A stretch of DNA of 50,446 nt from SIAJ01 sp036266155. Lineage in GTDB: Bacteria > Planctomycetota > Planctomycetia > Gemmatales > Gemmataceae. The translations under genes and the position numbers were made by a program. The DNA lies in contig DATANR010000288.1 of NCBI GenBank assembly GCA_036266155.1, positions 1 to 50,446 of the forward strand, in the 5' to 3' direction. Shown in pieces: positions 16,209 through 26,375 of the stretch (within the stretch, counting starts at the first letter, position 1; each line of letters opens with the position of its first letter). The notes beneath the pieces were generated by a model. The model saw only the letters and a program-made list of their open reading frames with translations, had not been told where the DNA came from and made no database searches.

Positions 16209-17306
16209 TCAGATGAACTCCCGATGAGTGTCGAAGTGGCGGACGTAGTGGAAGACTTTGTTCATCTCGTGTGCCTTGCACAGCGGCGGGCACTTCTTCA
16301 CGTTGATGCGGCCAAGGATCTGCTGGCGGCGCTCGCTCTGCCAGACCTCGCGGAACGACTGCTCGTGCAGGTTGCCGAACGACCAGTCGGGGTGTCCCTT
16401 GTAGGCGCAGCAGACGTCTACGTTGCCGTCGGCGCCGACATTGGCAAGGAGTTCGTTGCCGCGGCATTGGTCGTAGGTTCGACCGTAATGCTGCTCTTGC
16501 TGCTTGATGTCGTGGAACTTGAAGCCGAGGAAGCGGATGGCGAAGCGGTCGGTTTGCAGGGCGAACACGTCGTCGAGCTGGGCCTCCATGCGATGCCACA
16601 GCTCGGAGTGCTCGGCGAACTGGAAGTTGGAGACGACATAGTGGACGATGGGCTTGATCTGGAAGTAATCGACGCCGAGTTCACGTGCCAACCGAGCAGC
16701 GGCGAGCAGGTCATCGACGTTGGAGGCATCAACGAGGAAGGAAAAGCCGATTGCGGTCCTCGACAAGCCAGCGTCTCGGCGGCGCGTGAGCTCGGCGATG
16801 TGGCCTGTCACGCGAGAGAAAACCTCGGGACTGATGCGGTGAGTGCGGCTGTAAGTGGCGGGGGTGCCGGCATCGACGCTGAAACGCACGTACGTGAGGT
16901 GGGCGGTAACCAGGTCCATGAGGTAAGGAGTGAAAAGTGCGCCGTTGGAGTTGAGTCCCTGACGAAAACCGAGCTCGGCAGCAGCCACGATGACGTCGGG
17001 CAGCGGTTGATAGACGGTGGGCTCACCGCCACCTGTCCAGGTCACTGACTCGATGCCGAGGGCTCGAGCATCTCGTAGCAGCGCCAGCACGACCTCCAGA
17101 GGCAGGAACTCCTTGCGGTCGTGGAGGTAGCCGTAGGTACACCAATGGCAGCTCTGGTTGCACACGTTTGTCGGGTTGATTTCCAGGTTGATGGGGCTGA
17201 GCTGCGCATCATCGCGGATGGCCTGCAGGACAGCGGGATAGGTGAGGATCTTCCACGGAGAAAACTGGTCGTCGAGCGGAAGCACGTCGAGTGAAATCTG
17301 ACTCAT
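16209..17306 (-). CDS. Radical SAM protein, second copy
   Basis: The 365-aa enzyme has NPTNVCNQSCHWCTYGYLHD (CxxxCxxC cluster motif), VTWTGGGEPTVY, and a later VRFSVDAGT strand typical of the radical SAM barrel. Additional cysteines in YDQCRGNELL, VDVCCAYKG and KKCPPLCKAHEMN point to a SPASM-like auxiliary cluster region, with NLHEQSFREVWQSE just before the last set. It differs clearly from the other radical SAM protein, so the two likely perform separate steps. ATG 17306 has a GGGAGAG ribosome site. It is the first gene of its operon and shares a 247-base upstream region with the divergent sulfotransferase gene. Confidence 0.85.
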   Translation of the reverse strand: MSQISLDVLPLDDQFSPWKILTYPAVLQAIRDDAQLSPINLEINPTNVCNQSCHWCTYGYLHDRKEFLPLEVVLALLRDARALGIESVTWTGGGEPTVYQPLPDVIVAAAELGFRQGLNSNGALFTPYLMDLVTAHLTYVRFSVDAGTPATYSRTHRISPEVFSRVTGHIAELTRRRDAGLSRTAIGFSFLVDASNVDDLLAAARLARELGVDYFQIKPIVHYVVSNFQFAEHSELWHRMEAQLDDVFALQTDRFAIRFLGFKFHDIKQQEQHYGRTYDQCRGNELLANVGADGNVDVCCAYKGHPDWSFGNLHEQSFREVWQSERRQQILGRINVKKCPPLCKAHEMNKVFHYVRHFDTHREFI

Positions 17307-17553
17307 GGCACTCTCCCAATGGCCCCGAGAAGCAGGAAAGACACTTGCGATAGACGATCTCAGTCTCGTGCAATTACTTACTAGCGCCAAGCGGAGCACT
17401 GTGCATCGACCGGTGGTGACGGTTGCTGCGAATTCTGCGATCCATATAATGGTACCGAGCGATGTGGAGGTTAAAAGCCCACGCGCGGAAAATCTGGCTT
17501 TTGCAAAGTGCTTCCACCTTTCACGTCGTCGTCTAGTTTGTAAGGTCAGGATC

Positions 17554-18375
17554 ATGGAAGCGCAGTCATCGACGTTAGACGATGGCATCCGGGTATTGCA
17601 CCAGTTGGGGAGAAATGGCGGAACGGTGATTTCTCAGTGCCTGGCCACGATGAAGAATTGCGTGTTATTGAGCGAAATCCACCCTCATTCTGCAGGCATG
17701 TACGACGGCACGCACGAGCCGCTTTGGCAAGCGCACACGTGGTTTGGCCTGTTCAACCGCATGGAGTACGATCACCTTTCCCAGTGCCAACTGTCCTTTG
17801 CCGAGTCAATCAAACTGATTCACGACCGGGCTCGGCAGCGACGGTTCAATCTGGTGCTGCGAGACTGGTCGTATCTGGATTTTCTGTCGCACCCTCTCGT
17901 CAGCGAATCAAATTACAAGTTCTCCATCGTCCAGGCACTGCCAACAGACGTACCTGTTGCCCGCGCCGCCCTGATCCGGCATCCCTTGCAGCAGTACTGC
18001 AGCATGATGAAACTGGCCATTGTGCGGGATGCGCTGTCTGTGGATCGATATGCGCATGGGTGCCGGCGATTTGCCGAACAAAGTCAAGGAATGCCACGGT
18101 TTCGCTATGAGGACTTCTGCATAGAGCCGGTCTCGTTCCTAAAGCAATTGTGCTCATGTTTGCACCTTCCGTTCGAAGAGGTTTTTGCAAACAGGTGGAT
18201 GAGCTATCAGTCAATTACTGGTTGTGTGGAAACACGTCGCTTTCCTCGCCCGATCGGTACGCGGGTATTGCATCCGGTTCAGCGAGAAGTTCGAGAGCAG
18301 TTCGAGCAGAATTGCGATTACCAGGCAGCGGTCGAGCTGCTGGGTTACGGGCATGACGGTCACACGTTCGACTGA
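17554..18375 (+). CDS. Sulfotransferase-like protein
   Basis: The 273-aa protein begins near RVLHQLGRNGGTVISQCL, where GRNGGT resembles the 5'-phosphosulfate-binding loop of PAPS-dependent sulfotransferases. Later AALIRHPLQQYCSMMKL matches the 3'-phosphate-binding R.P...S region, and FRYEDFCIEPVSFLKQLCSC the following Y-E-D helix. The frame is open further upstream, but ATG 17554 fits the domain start and has AAGGTCAGG before it. The likely role is sulfation of a hydroxyl or amino group on the locus product. It is divergent from the radical SAM operon and ends before the second arm of the inverted repeat. Confidence 0.72.
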   Translation: MEAQSSTLDDGIRVLHQLGRNGGTVISQCLATMKNCVLLSEIHPHSAGMYDGTHEPLWQAHTWFGLFNRMEYDHLSQCQLSFAESIKLIHDRARQRRFNLVLRDWSYLDFLSHPLVSESNYKFSIVQALPTDVPVARAALIRHPLQQYCSMMKLAIVRDALSVDRYAHGCRRFAEQSQGMPRFRYEDFCIEPVSFLKQLCSCLHLPFEEVFANRWMSYQSITGCVETRRFPRPIGTRVLHPVQREVREQFEQNCDYQAAVELLGYGHDGHTFD

Positions 18376-18828
18376 TGCGATTGACCTCGGGGCAAAGGTA
18401 CTTTAGGCAGGATCGTTTCCGGATCAAACTGAGTCATTTGCGCGTGCGCATTTTCAGAACATACGGAAAGCGAAGTTAACCGAGGACTCGCTTTCCTCTG
18501 CACTTTCCGCGAACTTCTCACAGTTACGCGGCCAGGAGCAAATAGGCGTTCGGCGAGGGCTTTCAATTTGGCGCGGTTTGCCCAGGTCCTTGGCTAGCGG
18601 CCTGAATTTCCTCACGCAACATCTCACGCGTCATGGCTTTTCGTCGGTCCGCGTGCTATGGTCGGCGCCACTCGGCATCCCACGGCGATGCACTGCGATC
18701 GACCAGTTCTTCTTCCGCTCGGTTCCAGGCCCACAACTCCAGACGTACTCTGTAAACGAGAATGACTTTTTAGTCGATTTCGCCTGGTCACTTCGGTCTG
18801 GCTCCGGGGAAAGGCCCTCGCACCGCCC
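18376..18828. other. Gene-poor stretch holding repeat arm B
   Basis: About 450 bases without an intact gene. The middle is the inverted copy of the decayed sequence at 13.87-14.0 kb; the rest shows nothing I recognise. Confidence 0.5.
18498..18632. repeat. Inverted repeat arm B (~130 bp)
   Basis: Reverse-complement copy of arm A. On the minus strand it reads a broken EMLREEIQAASQGPGQ coding end, with a two-base insertion that shifts the frame compared with arm A, then the shared AACTGTGAGAAGTTC segment. Both copies are decayed. Confidence 0.7.
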
Positions 18829-20575
18829 ATGCCGGCAATTAGACCATCACCGACCGCACGACCACGCACAAGCCGCAAACGCCAGCGCGCGAAGGCGGCC
18901 GACGGGGGATCGCTTCTCGACCACGGACTTCTCCCGGTCGAAGAGCTGGCAACCCTCGGCGAGCGCGAGGGCTGGCGACCCCGACCGATTTATCAGGCTC
19001 ACCGGTGGTTCGTCCGTCGTTTCGGCTCCGCGTTCCGATCGCTCCTCGTCGCGGCGCAACTCGATCGCACTGCAGACTTCTGGAAGGCGTATTACGAGGG
19101 CGTCGACTACACAGGGAAGGTTGTCCTCGATCCCTTCGTCGTCGGCGGCACGTCGGTTGTCGAAGCACTCCGGTTGGGGGCTGACGTCATTGGCGTCGAT
19201 GTGGACGCCGTCGCCTGCGCCATCACGCGCTTTGAGTCGCGAGCCGGGCGTACACCCGACCTGGGACCGACCTTGGAACGGCTCAGTCTGGACGTCGGGC
19301 GGCGGATGGCCCGCTACTGCCGCACCCGAACGCCCGATGGCAAGGTGCGCCAGGTGCTTCACTACTTCTATGTGCAAGTCGTTCGATGCCGGCGCTGCAA
19401 GCGGAAGGTCGAGGCGCATCCGCACCATCAACTGGCCTACGAGGCCGAAGGCGACCGGCAATGGGCGTTCTGCCCGACCTGCCACGAGATTCAAGAATTG
19501 TCTCGAAAAGCGAAGGTATTGCAGTGCCAAGGTTGTCGCATTCGAGCGCCCATCGCGGACGGGCCCGCGGCCGGAGGAAGGTTGGTGTGCCCCCACTGCG
19601 GGGAGGAAGAGCAACTGATCGACGCGGGTCGGCGAATCGGTTGCCCGCCGGAATGGCGGCTCTTCGCCCTGGAAACTTGGGAGCCATCCGAGAACAATCG
19701 ACCGGTACAGATGGCCCAGCGTCGCTTCTACCGCGCAACCGAGGATGACCGTACGTTATTGGCCGCGGCCGGCCGGGCTCTCGGTCGCCGGAAGAATCCT
19801 GAAGGGGGAGCTTTTCACATCCCCGAACGCCTCATTCCAGCCAAAGACTGGGCGGACAATCGACTGATCGACTACGGGTACACGCAGTACAAGCAGCTTT
19901 TTAATCCGCGGCAACTCTTGCATCTGTCGCTCCTTGCGGAGGCGATCGACCAGATGAAAGCCAGGGAAGCGATGGCGCTCGCGTTCAGTGACCATCTGAC
20001 GACCAACTGCATGATGACCAACTACGCCTTCGGCTGGCGGAGGCTTGCCCCCTGTTCTCGATCCGGGCGTTCCGGCACGTTACCCGTCCTGTGGAGATCA
20101 ATCCCTGGGCCGACGGATCGGGTCGAGGGACGTTTCCGAATACCGTCCGGCAGGTTCAGCGTGCAGCCGAATATGCCCGGCATCCTACCGAGGCACTTTG
20201 CGACGGCGGCTTCGCTCCCTCTGCATCGGGAGGCATCGGGCCAGAGGGCACGGCATCCGCCCGGATCCTCCATGCGGATTCGCGGAAGGTCTCGGGTGTG
20301 GCCGACGAGTCCGTCGACCTCGTCCTCACGGACCCGCCCTACTTCGACAACATTGCATACTCGGAGTTGTCAGATTTCTTTCTGCCTTGGTTGCAGCTCT
20401 TGGGCTTGGCCCCAAGTTCGCGGTTGGGAAATGTCGGACTGCGAATGAACTTGGCGGCTGGCATCCGGAGGGGACATGCGATCGATACTTTCCGCGATTC
20501 ACTCAGCGACTGTTTCCGGCAAGTCGCTCGCGTATTGAAGCCTCAGGGGCGACTGGTCTTTATCCTGGATCGCCG
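18829..20575 (+). pseudogene. DNA methylase (COG1743/DUF1156-like), frameshifted
   Basis: Frame one (from ATG 18829) gives motif I, LDPFVVGGTSVVEALRLG followed by GVDVDAVACAITRFE, and a zinc-ribbon insert with CRRCKRK, CPTCHE, CQGC and CPHCGEEE. It then reads into FSDHLTTNCMMTNYAFGWRR. The frame breaks at C5 (20048-20052); one added C restores LAPLFSIRAFRHVTRPVEIN in the next frame, which continues to catalytic motif IV DLVLTDPPYFDNIAYSELSD and QGRLVFIL. The expected C-terminus is missing: another frame change near 20,570 leads into the HEAT/TIR protein. The family methylates DNA adenine (or cytosine), often beside defence genes. One indel could be a sequencing error; the missing end is harder to explain that way. 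Confidence 0.75.
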
Positions 20576-23500
20576 TTCGACGAACAACGGCAGCGACAGA
20601 CTGAGCGGTTGGCGTTGTGGCTGTTCAGGGACGCCCCGGACGCGCCACGGTACGTGTTCGACGGGAGCGACGTCCATGCAGCATGCGAGGACATCGATCT
20701 GCGGGATGAGCTTTGGACGCAAATTGAGCGAGGCGTCCAGCGCAGTTGGTTCATTCGCCGCTCCAGCGAGCTTGATCTTCCTTGGTTCGTGGCGCGGGCA
20801 GCGAGGCTTCTGGCCTCGCCGGACTCGGCCGGTGATCGCGGGCTGCGTGCCGACCTTGTCCGCAGTTGCAATGAACTGAGGACGCCGGAGTCCTCACGGT
20901 TGCTCGTCCAAGAGTTGCTGAGCGAGACACAGGAGGGAACGGTGGCCAGCTATGCCGGCAAAGGGCTGTCGGCCGAAGGCATGCGGACGCTACGACAAGA
21001 ACTTGCCGCGGCACATAGGCCCACCCAGGTCCTCCGACACGTCATCCGGGCTCTTGGGTGTTCGCGGGATCACGCGAGTATCCCCCTGCTGCGAGACATC
21101 GCGAGACAAGACCACGGCATCCTGCGCGCCTCCGCCTTGGAGGCCCTAGCGAGCATCGGCGGACTGAGGTCGTTCGAAGTCTTGGACCAACTGCTGGGTA
21201 ATGCCGACGACGCAGCGAGCCGCGGCCTCATCTACAAGGCGCTGGGGGACATGCGCGAGCCGCTTTCGCGGGACCGATTGATGGACGTGCTGGCAGGCTA
21301 TCGACTGGACGATCCGGCATGTCTGCCGGTTTTGCAAGCGATCATGAAGAACCCGATCAGCAAGGACAGCGACATCGTCGTGGACATCTTGCTGCACAGC
21401 CCGCTGCCGGCAGCGCGCGAATACGCCGCGTGGGCGCTGCAGCACAGCACCCCGTCCAAGGGGGTGTCGGCCGCCTTAGCCGCCGCAGCGCAGCGGGAAG
21501 AGGAAACGGCCGAGGTCCGTCACGGCGCGCTAGTCGCGCTGCGTCGCCACGCGCGGGCAAGTGACATCGATTGGTTGGCCGCGTATGTTCGGGACGCGAG
21601 CGCGCCCGTCGCTTGGCGGGCGGCCGCTCTGGAGGCCATCCTGGCTGCGGGGTTGCGTTGCCGCGAGAGCAGTTTCGCCACGCGGTTGGCAACATTGACC
21701 AACCGCATCGTTCGCGAAGTGTTGGCCTCCGACGACGAGGACTTGAAACTGGCAGCCGCGCAGTTCGGCCACTCCCTGGGTGAGGACGCCTGCCCGCTGC
21801 TGCTCGGCGTCTGTCGGGACCAGTCCCAGCCGACCAGTGTGCGAGAGGCCGCGTGCCAATCGCTGGGCAAACTTCGGTACTCGGGGGCGGTGGAGTCGCT
21901 CGTCGAAATGCAACGCTTCCCGCCGCCGGCCCGTGTCGCCGCCGCCGCCGCCGCGGCGTTGACCGAGATTGACCCGCTCGCGTTGCTCGGCGAAGCGACG
22001 CCAGCAGCCGAGCGCGCGCTCGCGGACTTCTCTCTGCGGACCGGTTGTCTGGTCTACCAAAATGCGATCGCGGATTCGCGCGGCAGGCCGTTGGAAGGGA
22101 GCCCGCCTGTGACCGAGGTTCTGTTTGACGCCCCCGCCCAGATCGGGACCCGACCGGAAAGTGACCAGCCCCACGTCTTCGTGTCGTATCTCCGCGAAAA
22201 CAAGGCTGCGGTGGATCAGATTTGCGCCGCTCTCGGCGCTCACGGCATTCACATTTGGCTGGACCGGGACCGACTGAAACCGGGACAGCGGTGGAAGTCG
22301 GCTATCCGTGCCGCGATCCAGGAAGGTGGCTATTTCATCGCGTGCTTCTCGAGCGAGTACGCCGAGCGCGAGCGGGCGTTCATGAACGAAGAACTCACGG
22401 TGGCGATCGAGGAGCTACGGCAGCGTCCGACCGAGCAGGCGTGGTTCATCCCGGTCCGGCTTTCGGAGTGCCCGATTCCCGATCGGCCCATCGGTGCCGG
22501 GGAAACGCTGCGTGACATCCAGTGGGTTGACCTTTTTCCCAATTGGGAGGCTGGTATCGCCCGCCTCCTCACTTCCATCCGGAGTGCGATCGCACGCCCG
22601 TCGCGGCCGGCGGTCGCCTCGATTGAACCTGTTCCAGTTCCTTCCCCCATAGCTGCTTCGCCGGGTCAGGCCGGTACGCCCGGCTCACCAGTCCGGCCTG
22701 CAGCACTCGACGAATTCGCAGGACAGGCGTGGTTTGACGCACCCATCCCTGCCGCGAAGGAGGCCGATCCTGCCGAGCGTGAGGCGCTCGCCAACGACAT
22801 TGACCTCGTCATCATGACAGCGACGGACATCGAACGCAACGCGGTGCTGAAGTTGCTCAAGCCCCTACGACCCCGTCGGAAGGTGTTGCGCATGCACTTG
22901 GGACCGGAGACCTACTTCATTGGGACATTTGGGGCGTTCACGTCTGTCGTGACCAAGTGTCGGATGGGTACACGACAGCCCGGTTCTGCCATTCTCGCCA
23001 CTTCTGATGCCGAACGACACTGGCGTCCGCGGGCCATCATCATGGTTGGCATCGCGTTCGGAAAGGAGGAAGGGAAGCAGTCCATTGCCGACGTTCTCGT
23101 GGCGACGCAAATCATCGACTAGGAATCCCAGCGCGTCGGTCGTGACATCATTCCCCAGGGCAGTATTCCCCCGAGTGATCCGACGTTGCTGAATCGCTTC
23201 GACAACGTCATCGGCTGGGAATTCGCCCGTGCAGACGGAACGTTGTGTAAGTGCCAACCGGGCCCGATACTTTCCGGCGAAAAGCTCGTGGACGAGGCGG
23301 ACTTCAAGGCCGCTCTCTTCCACCGGTTTCCGCAGGCGATCGGCGGTGAGATGGAGGGCTCCGGCCTCTGCGCCACCGCGATTCGTTGCCACGTACCGTG
23401 GATCCTGGTGAAGGCGATTTGCGACTGGGGGGACGGCAAGAAGCACAAGAAGTTCCAACCGCTGGCCGCCGCCGCCGCCACTTCGCTGGGACACCACGTG

Positions 23501-23773
23501 CTGTCGTCACCCACCGCGCTCCACGGCCTGGAGAAGCGTCAAACGTCACCGGACGCAGGCCCGGGACCCCGCGGGGGCGACCCGCCGGCAAGCTCTGCGA
23601 CCCGACCGAGGCATCAATCACGTCGCGCCAGGGCACGAGACCCGCAGCCGGGCGGCACTGACCCGTCCATCACGTCGGACGACGAGCCAACCGAAGAATC
23701 GTGGCGTGTCGCATTCCAGCTGATGAAAACGTTGGAGTGGCAGCCGGCCCCGACGTCCGCCGTGCCACTTTAG
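20572..23773 (+). pseudogene. HEAT-repeat, TIR and nucleoside phosphorylase protein with amber codon
   Basis: One frame runs from about 20,572 to 23,773, interrupted only by TAG at 23120-23122. Order of parts: a 5' segment of unknown type (SPFDEQRQRQTERLALWLF onward); helical HEAT-like repeats at about 20.9-22.0 kb (ALEALASIGGLRSFEVLDQL); a TIR domain at 22.17-22.6 kb (HVFVSYLRENKAAVDQI, GIHIWLDRDRLKPGQRW, FSSEYAERERAFMNEEL with the catalytic-type Glu); then a nucleoside phosphorylase-like domain from 22.8 kb (DLVIMTATDIERNAV). After the TAG the same frame continues ESQRVGRDIIPQG, GPILSGEKLVDEADF, GGEMEGSGL and VKAICDWGDG, the rest of that domain. The family has Tyr at the TAG position. No clear own start is visible. 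The domain set is that of abortive-infection effectors. Confidence 0.8.
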
Positions 23774-24254
23774 CCGGGGCCTGCAGATGTCTTAGACCTC
23801 CAGCGCCGAGTGCGATTCCTGGCAATTTCCTTGGGCGTTGTTCCGCAGGAGGGGCTTCCTCGGCTTCCGGCGATCGTTTCGGCGTGGCATGCGGCCCATC
23901 AGGCGGGAACCACGTTGGACGTCAAGGCGCTGCGACGTCTCGCCGGGCAGTTAGTCGATGGCCCCGGAGCCTCATCCAACATGCGTGACGCGCGGCAGCG
24001 CGCTGGCCCCGCGCTCGCCTGTCGCCGAGACGGCGCGCCGATGCAGGTCACAACTGGGCAGATGGAAGCGGCGCACCGCGTGATCGACTTGGCGATCCCC
24101 CGCTGGTTGGACGAGATGGAGACCGGCCGGCGTTGGAACGAATTGCCGTTGATCGGCGACGGAGACGCCCTGCCGCTTGACAAGGTCCACGTCGACTTGC
24201 TGGTGGTGCCGGTCGATCATCGTGGGCACGGAGAAGTGTCCTTGGACCCTGGAC
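23774..24254. other. Unassigned stretch, probably decayed mobile DNA
   Basis: Open frames exist on both strands, but none shows a recognisable domain. Position next to the IS110-like remnant suggests that it is the rest of that element, or DNA carried with it. Confidence 0.4.
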
Positions 24255-24434
24255 GTCAGTCCCGGCGTGTCCAGGCGGCTCAGCACGCTGTCCTGTCGGT
24301 TCACCAAGCGCGGCCCGAAGCTGCTGCGGGCGGCCCTGGTGGAATGCGCGTGGTGCGCCTTGCGATACAACGCTTGGGCCTTGGCGACGTGGCAGCGCTT
24401 GCAGGCGAACGGCTGCTCGAAGAAACCGAGTGCC
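24255..24434 (+). pseudogene. IS110/IS116-type transposase C-terminal remnant
   Basis: The frame VSPGVSRRLSTLSCRFTKRG then PKLLRAALVECAWCALRYNA and TWQRLQANGCSKKPSA matches the C-terminal (transposase_20) part of IS110/IS116 transposases, where iTKrGnk.LRr.LveaAw..v and KkalvA are typical. The match ends abruptly at 24434, and sequence of the oppositely oriented lectin gene begins at 24436. Only about 60 residues remain, so the element is dead. Confidence 0.65.
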
Positions 24435-24435
24435 C

Positions 24436-24855
24436 GCCCTCGCCGGCGTTGTCCACCAGGTCGAACTTGATTGCCACGCTGTCCGTGAGTCCCTGGTACC
24501 CGACTCCTGCCCCGGCGGTCCCTGGCATCCATAGATGATTGCGGTCGCCATTGAAGGCGAACGTGAATCCATCCCCCAGCCGGCCGGGCTCGCCTTCGAC
24601 CCGGAAGACGAACGAAGTCTCAAACGCCCCAACATGAACTTGATTCGCGGCCCACGCGGCTCGAGCCTGGAATGGTCCGTCCGTCAGCAGTAGATCGGGG
24701 CTGTTGTAACCGATCGGTATACCGGGGAACGGGTTCCCGCCCGCGAACCCGTCGGCATAGTTGATAACCGTGACCGCTGCCGGCGTGTCCCGATGCTCCA
24801 GTTGTTCGCACCGGAGGCGTGTGGTCAAGGTGTGGCGTTTGAAAGTGGTGTCCAT
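24436..24855 (-). pseudogene. Lectin-domain surface protein, cut by IS remnant
   Basis: From ATG 24855 the protein carries the planctomycete N-terminal motif (RLRCEQLEHRDTPAAVTV), then an L-type lectin-like domain: NYADGF, LTDGPFQARAAWAANQVH, FETSFVFRVE, GDGFTFAFNG and VAIKFDLVDNAGEG. The family normally continues into NSTGLY.NG and the rest of the beta-sandwich; instead the sequence turns into the reverse side of an IS110-like remnant. About 140 residues survive. The gene was probably inactivated by insertion followed by deletion. Confidence 0.72.
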
Positions 24856-25149
24856 TCCGTGTCCTCGTGCCGATTCCGTTCGGATGGTGGATAGACTACA
24901 CACTCGGTTAACAAATTTGTTACCGGTGGAGAGCGGACGCTGGTTGGGTGCCACATTTTCTTCCAATTCACCTGTCACATCTCACTGGCTAATTCATTGC
25001 GAAGTATGAGTTTGCGATCCGAAAACCATCGATTCGTTCGGACAACTAAACCATTGGCAAGGTCCGCAGAAAGTGTGCGTTGGCGTCCGACACGAGCCTT
25101 ATCCGCACATGAGAGAGCCAGGTCGCACACTTCCCAATGTCGCACACTA
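24856..25149. other. Spacer upstream of lectin fragment
   Basis: About 290 bases, more A+T rich than its surroundings, containing whatever promoter served the lectin gene. No gene or clear motif seen. It ends at the TA target dinucleotide of the IS630 element (25148-25149). Confidence 0.4.
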
Positions 25150-25157
25150 GTGCACCG

Positions 25158-25849
<692 letters not shown>

Positions 25850-25853
<4 letters not shown>

Positions 25854-26290
25854 GCCGTTTTTTTAAGCGTCCGGCGCACCGTCTCATAGCTGATCGACGC
25901 GACGATCTCCAACGCCACCACTTGCTCCGCCAGCAACCGCAACGTCCAGTTCGAGAACCCTGCCGGTGGCGGCCCCAGACGCAGCGCAATCACTTTGGCT
26001 TCCTGTTTGTCGTCCAGCAGCTTGGGAACCGGAACGCTCCGCGCCTTGCCGTGGAGCGTCACCTCGAACCCCTCAACCACGAACCGCTCGCGGATGTTCT
26101 CCACCGTCTTGGTACGGCATCCGAAAGCATCGGCGATGCGCGCGTCGGTCCAGCCTGGACCGTCGGCATCGGCTTTCAATAGGACTTGAGCGCGACGAAC
26201 TTTTTGCGACGACCCTTTGAACTTCGCGACGATCCTGGCCAACGTTTGACGTTCCTCATCCGCAAGCCGGACGACATACTTCTTCGGCAT
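25850..26290 (-). CDS. IS630 transposase, N-terminal helix-turn-helix part
   Basis: The 146-aa first frame has the IS630 DNA-binding region: KVRRAQVLLKADADG, WTDARIADAFGCRTKTVENI (helix-turn-helix), GFSNWTLRLLAEQV and SYETVRRTLKK. It binds the terminal repeats. It ends at TGA just past an A7 run (25858-25864 on the plus strand as T7), where a -1 shift from A-AAA-AAC would join it to the catalytic frame. Stop and next ATG also overlap (ATGA), so both frameshifted and separate products are possible. Confidence 0.88.
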
Positions 26291-26342
26291 GACAGCGACC
26301 CTCCTTGGTCGCCGCCATTTTGATCGATCCCCACGCCCAGTG

Positions 26343-26372
26343 CTACCCTAACTTTGGCGTGTGATTAAGCAC
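26343..26372 (-). repeat. IS630 terminal inverted repeat, right
   Basis: Read on the minus strand it starts GTGCTTAATCACAC and ends TTAGGGTAG; flanked by TA at 26373-26374. Confidence 0.85.
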
Positions 26373-26375
26373 TAG

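Noticed and set aside
23810..24538. 242-codon plus-strand frame next to the IS110 remnant
   Set aside because: No family likeness; the IS110 homology lies in another frame, and the end of this frame is antisense of the lectin gene.
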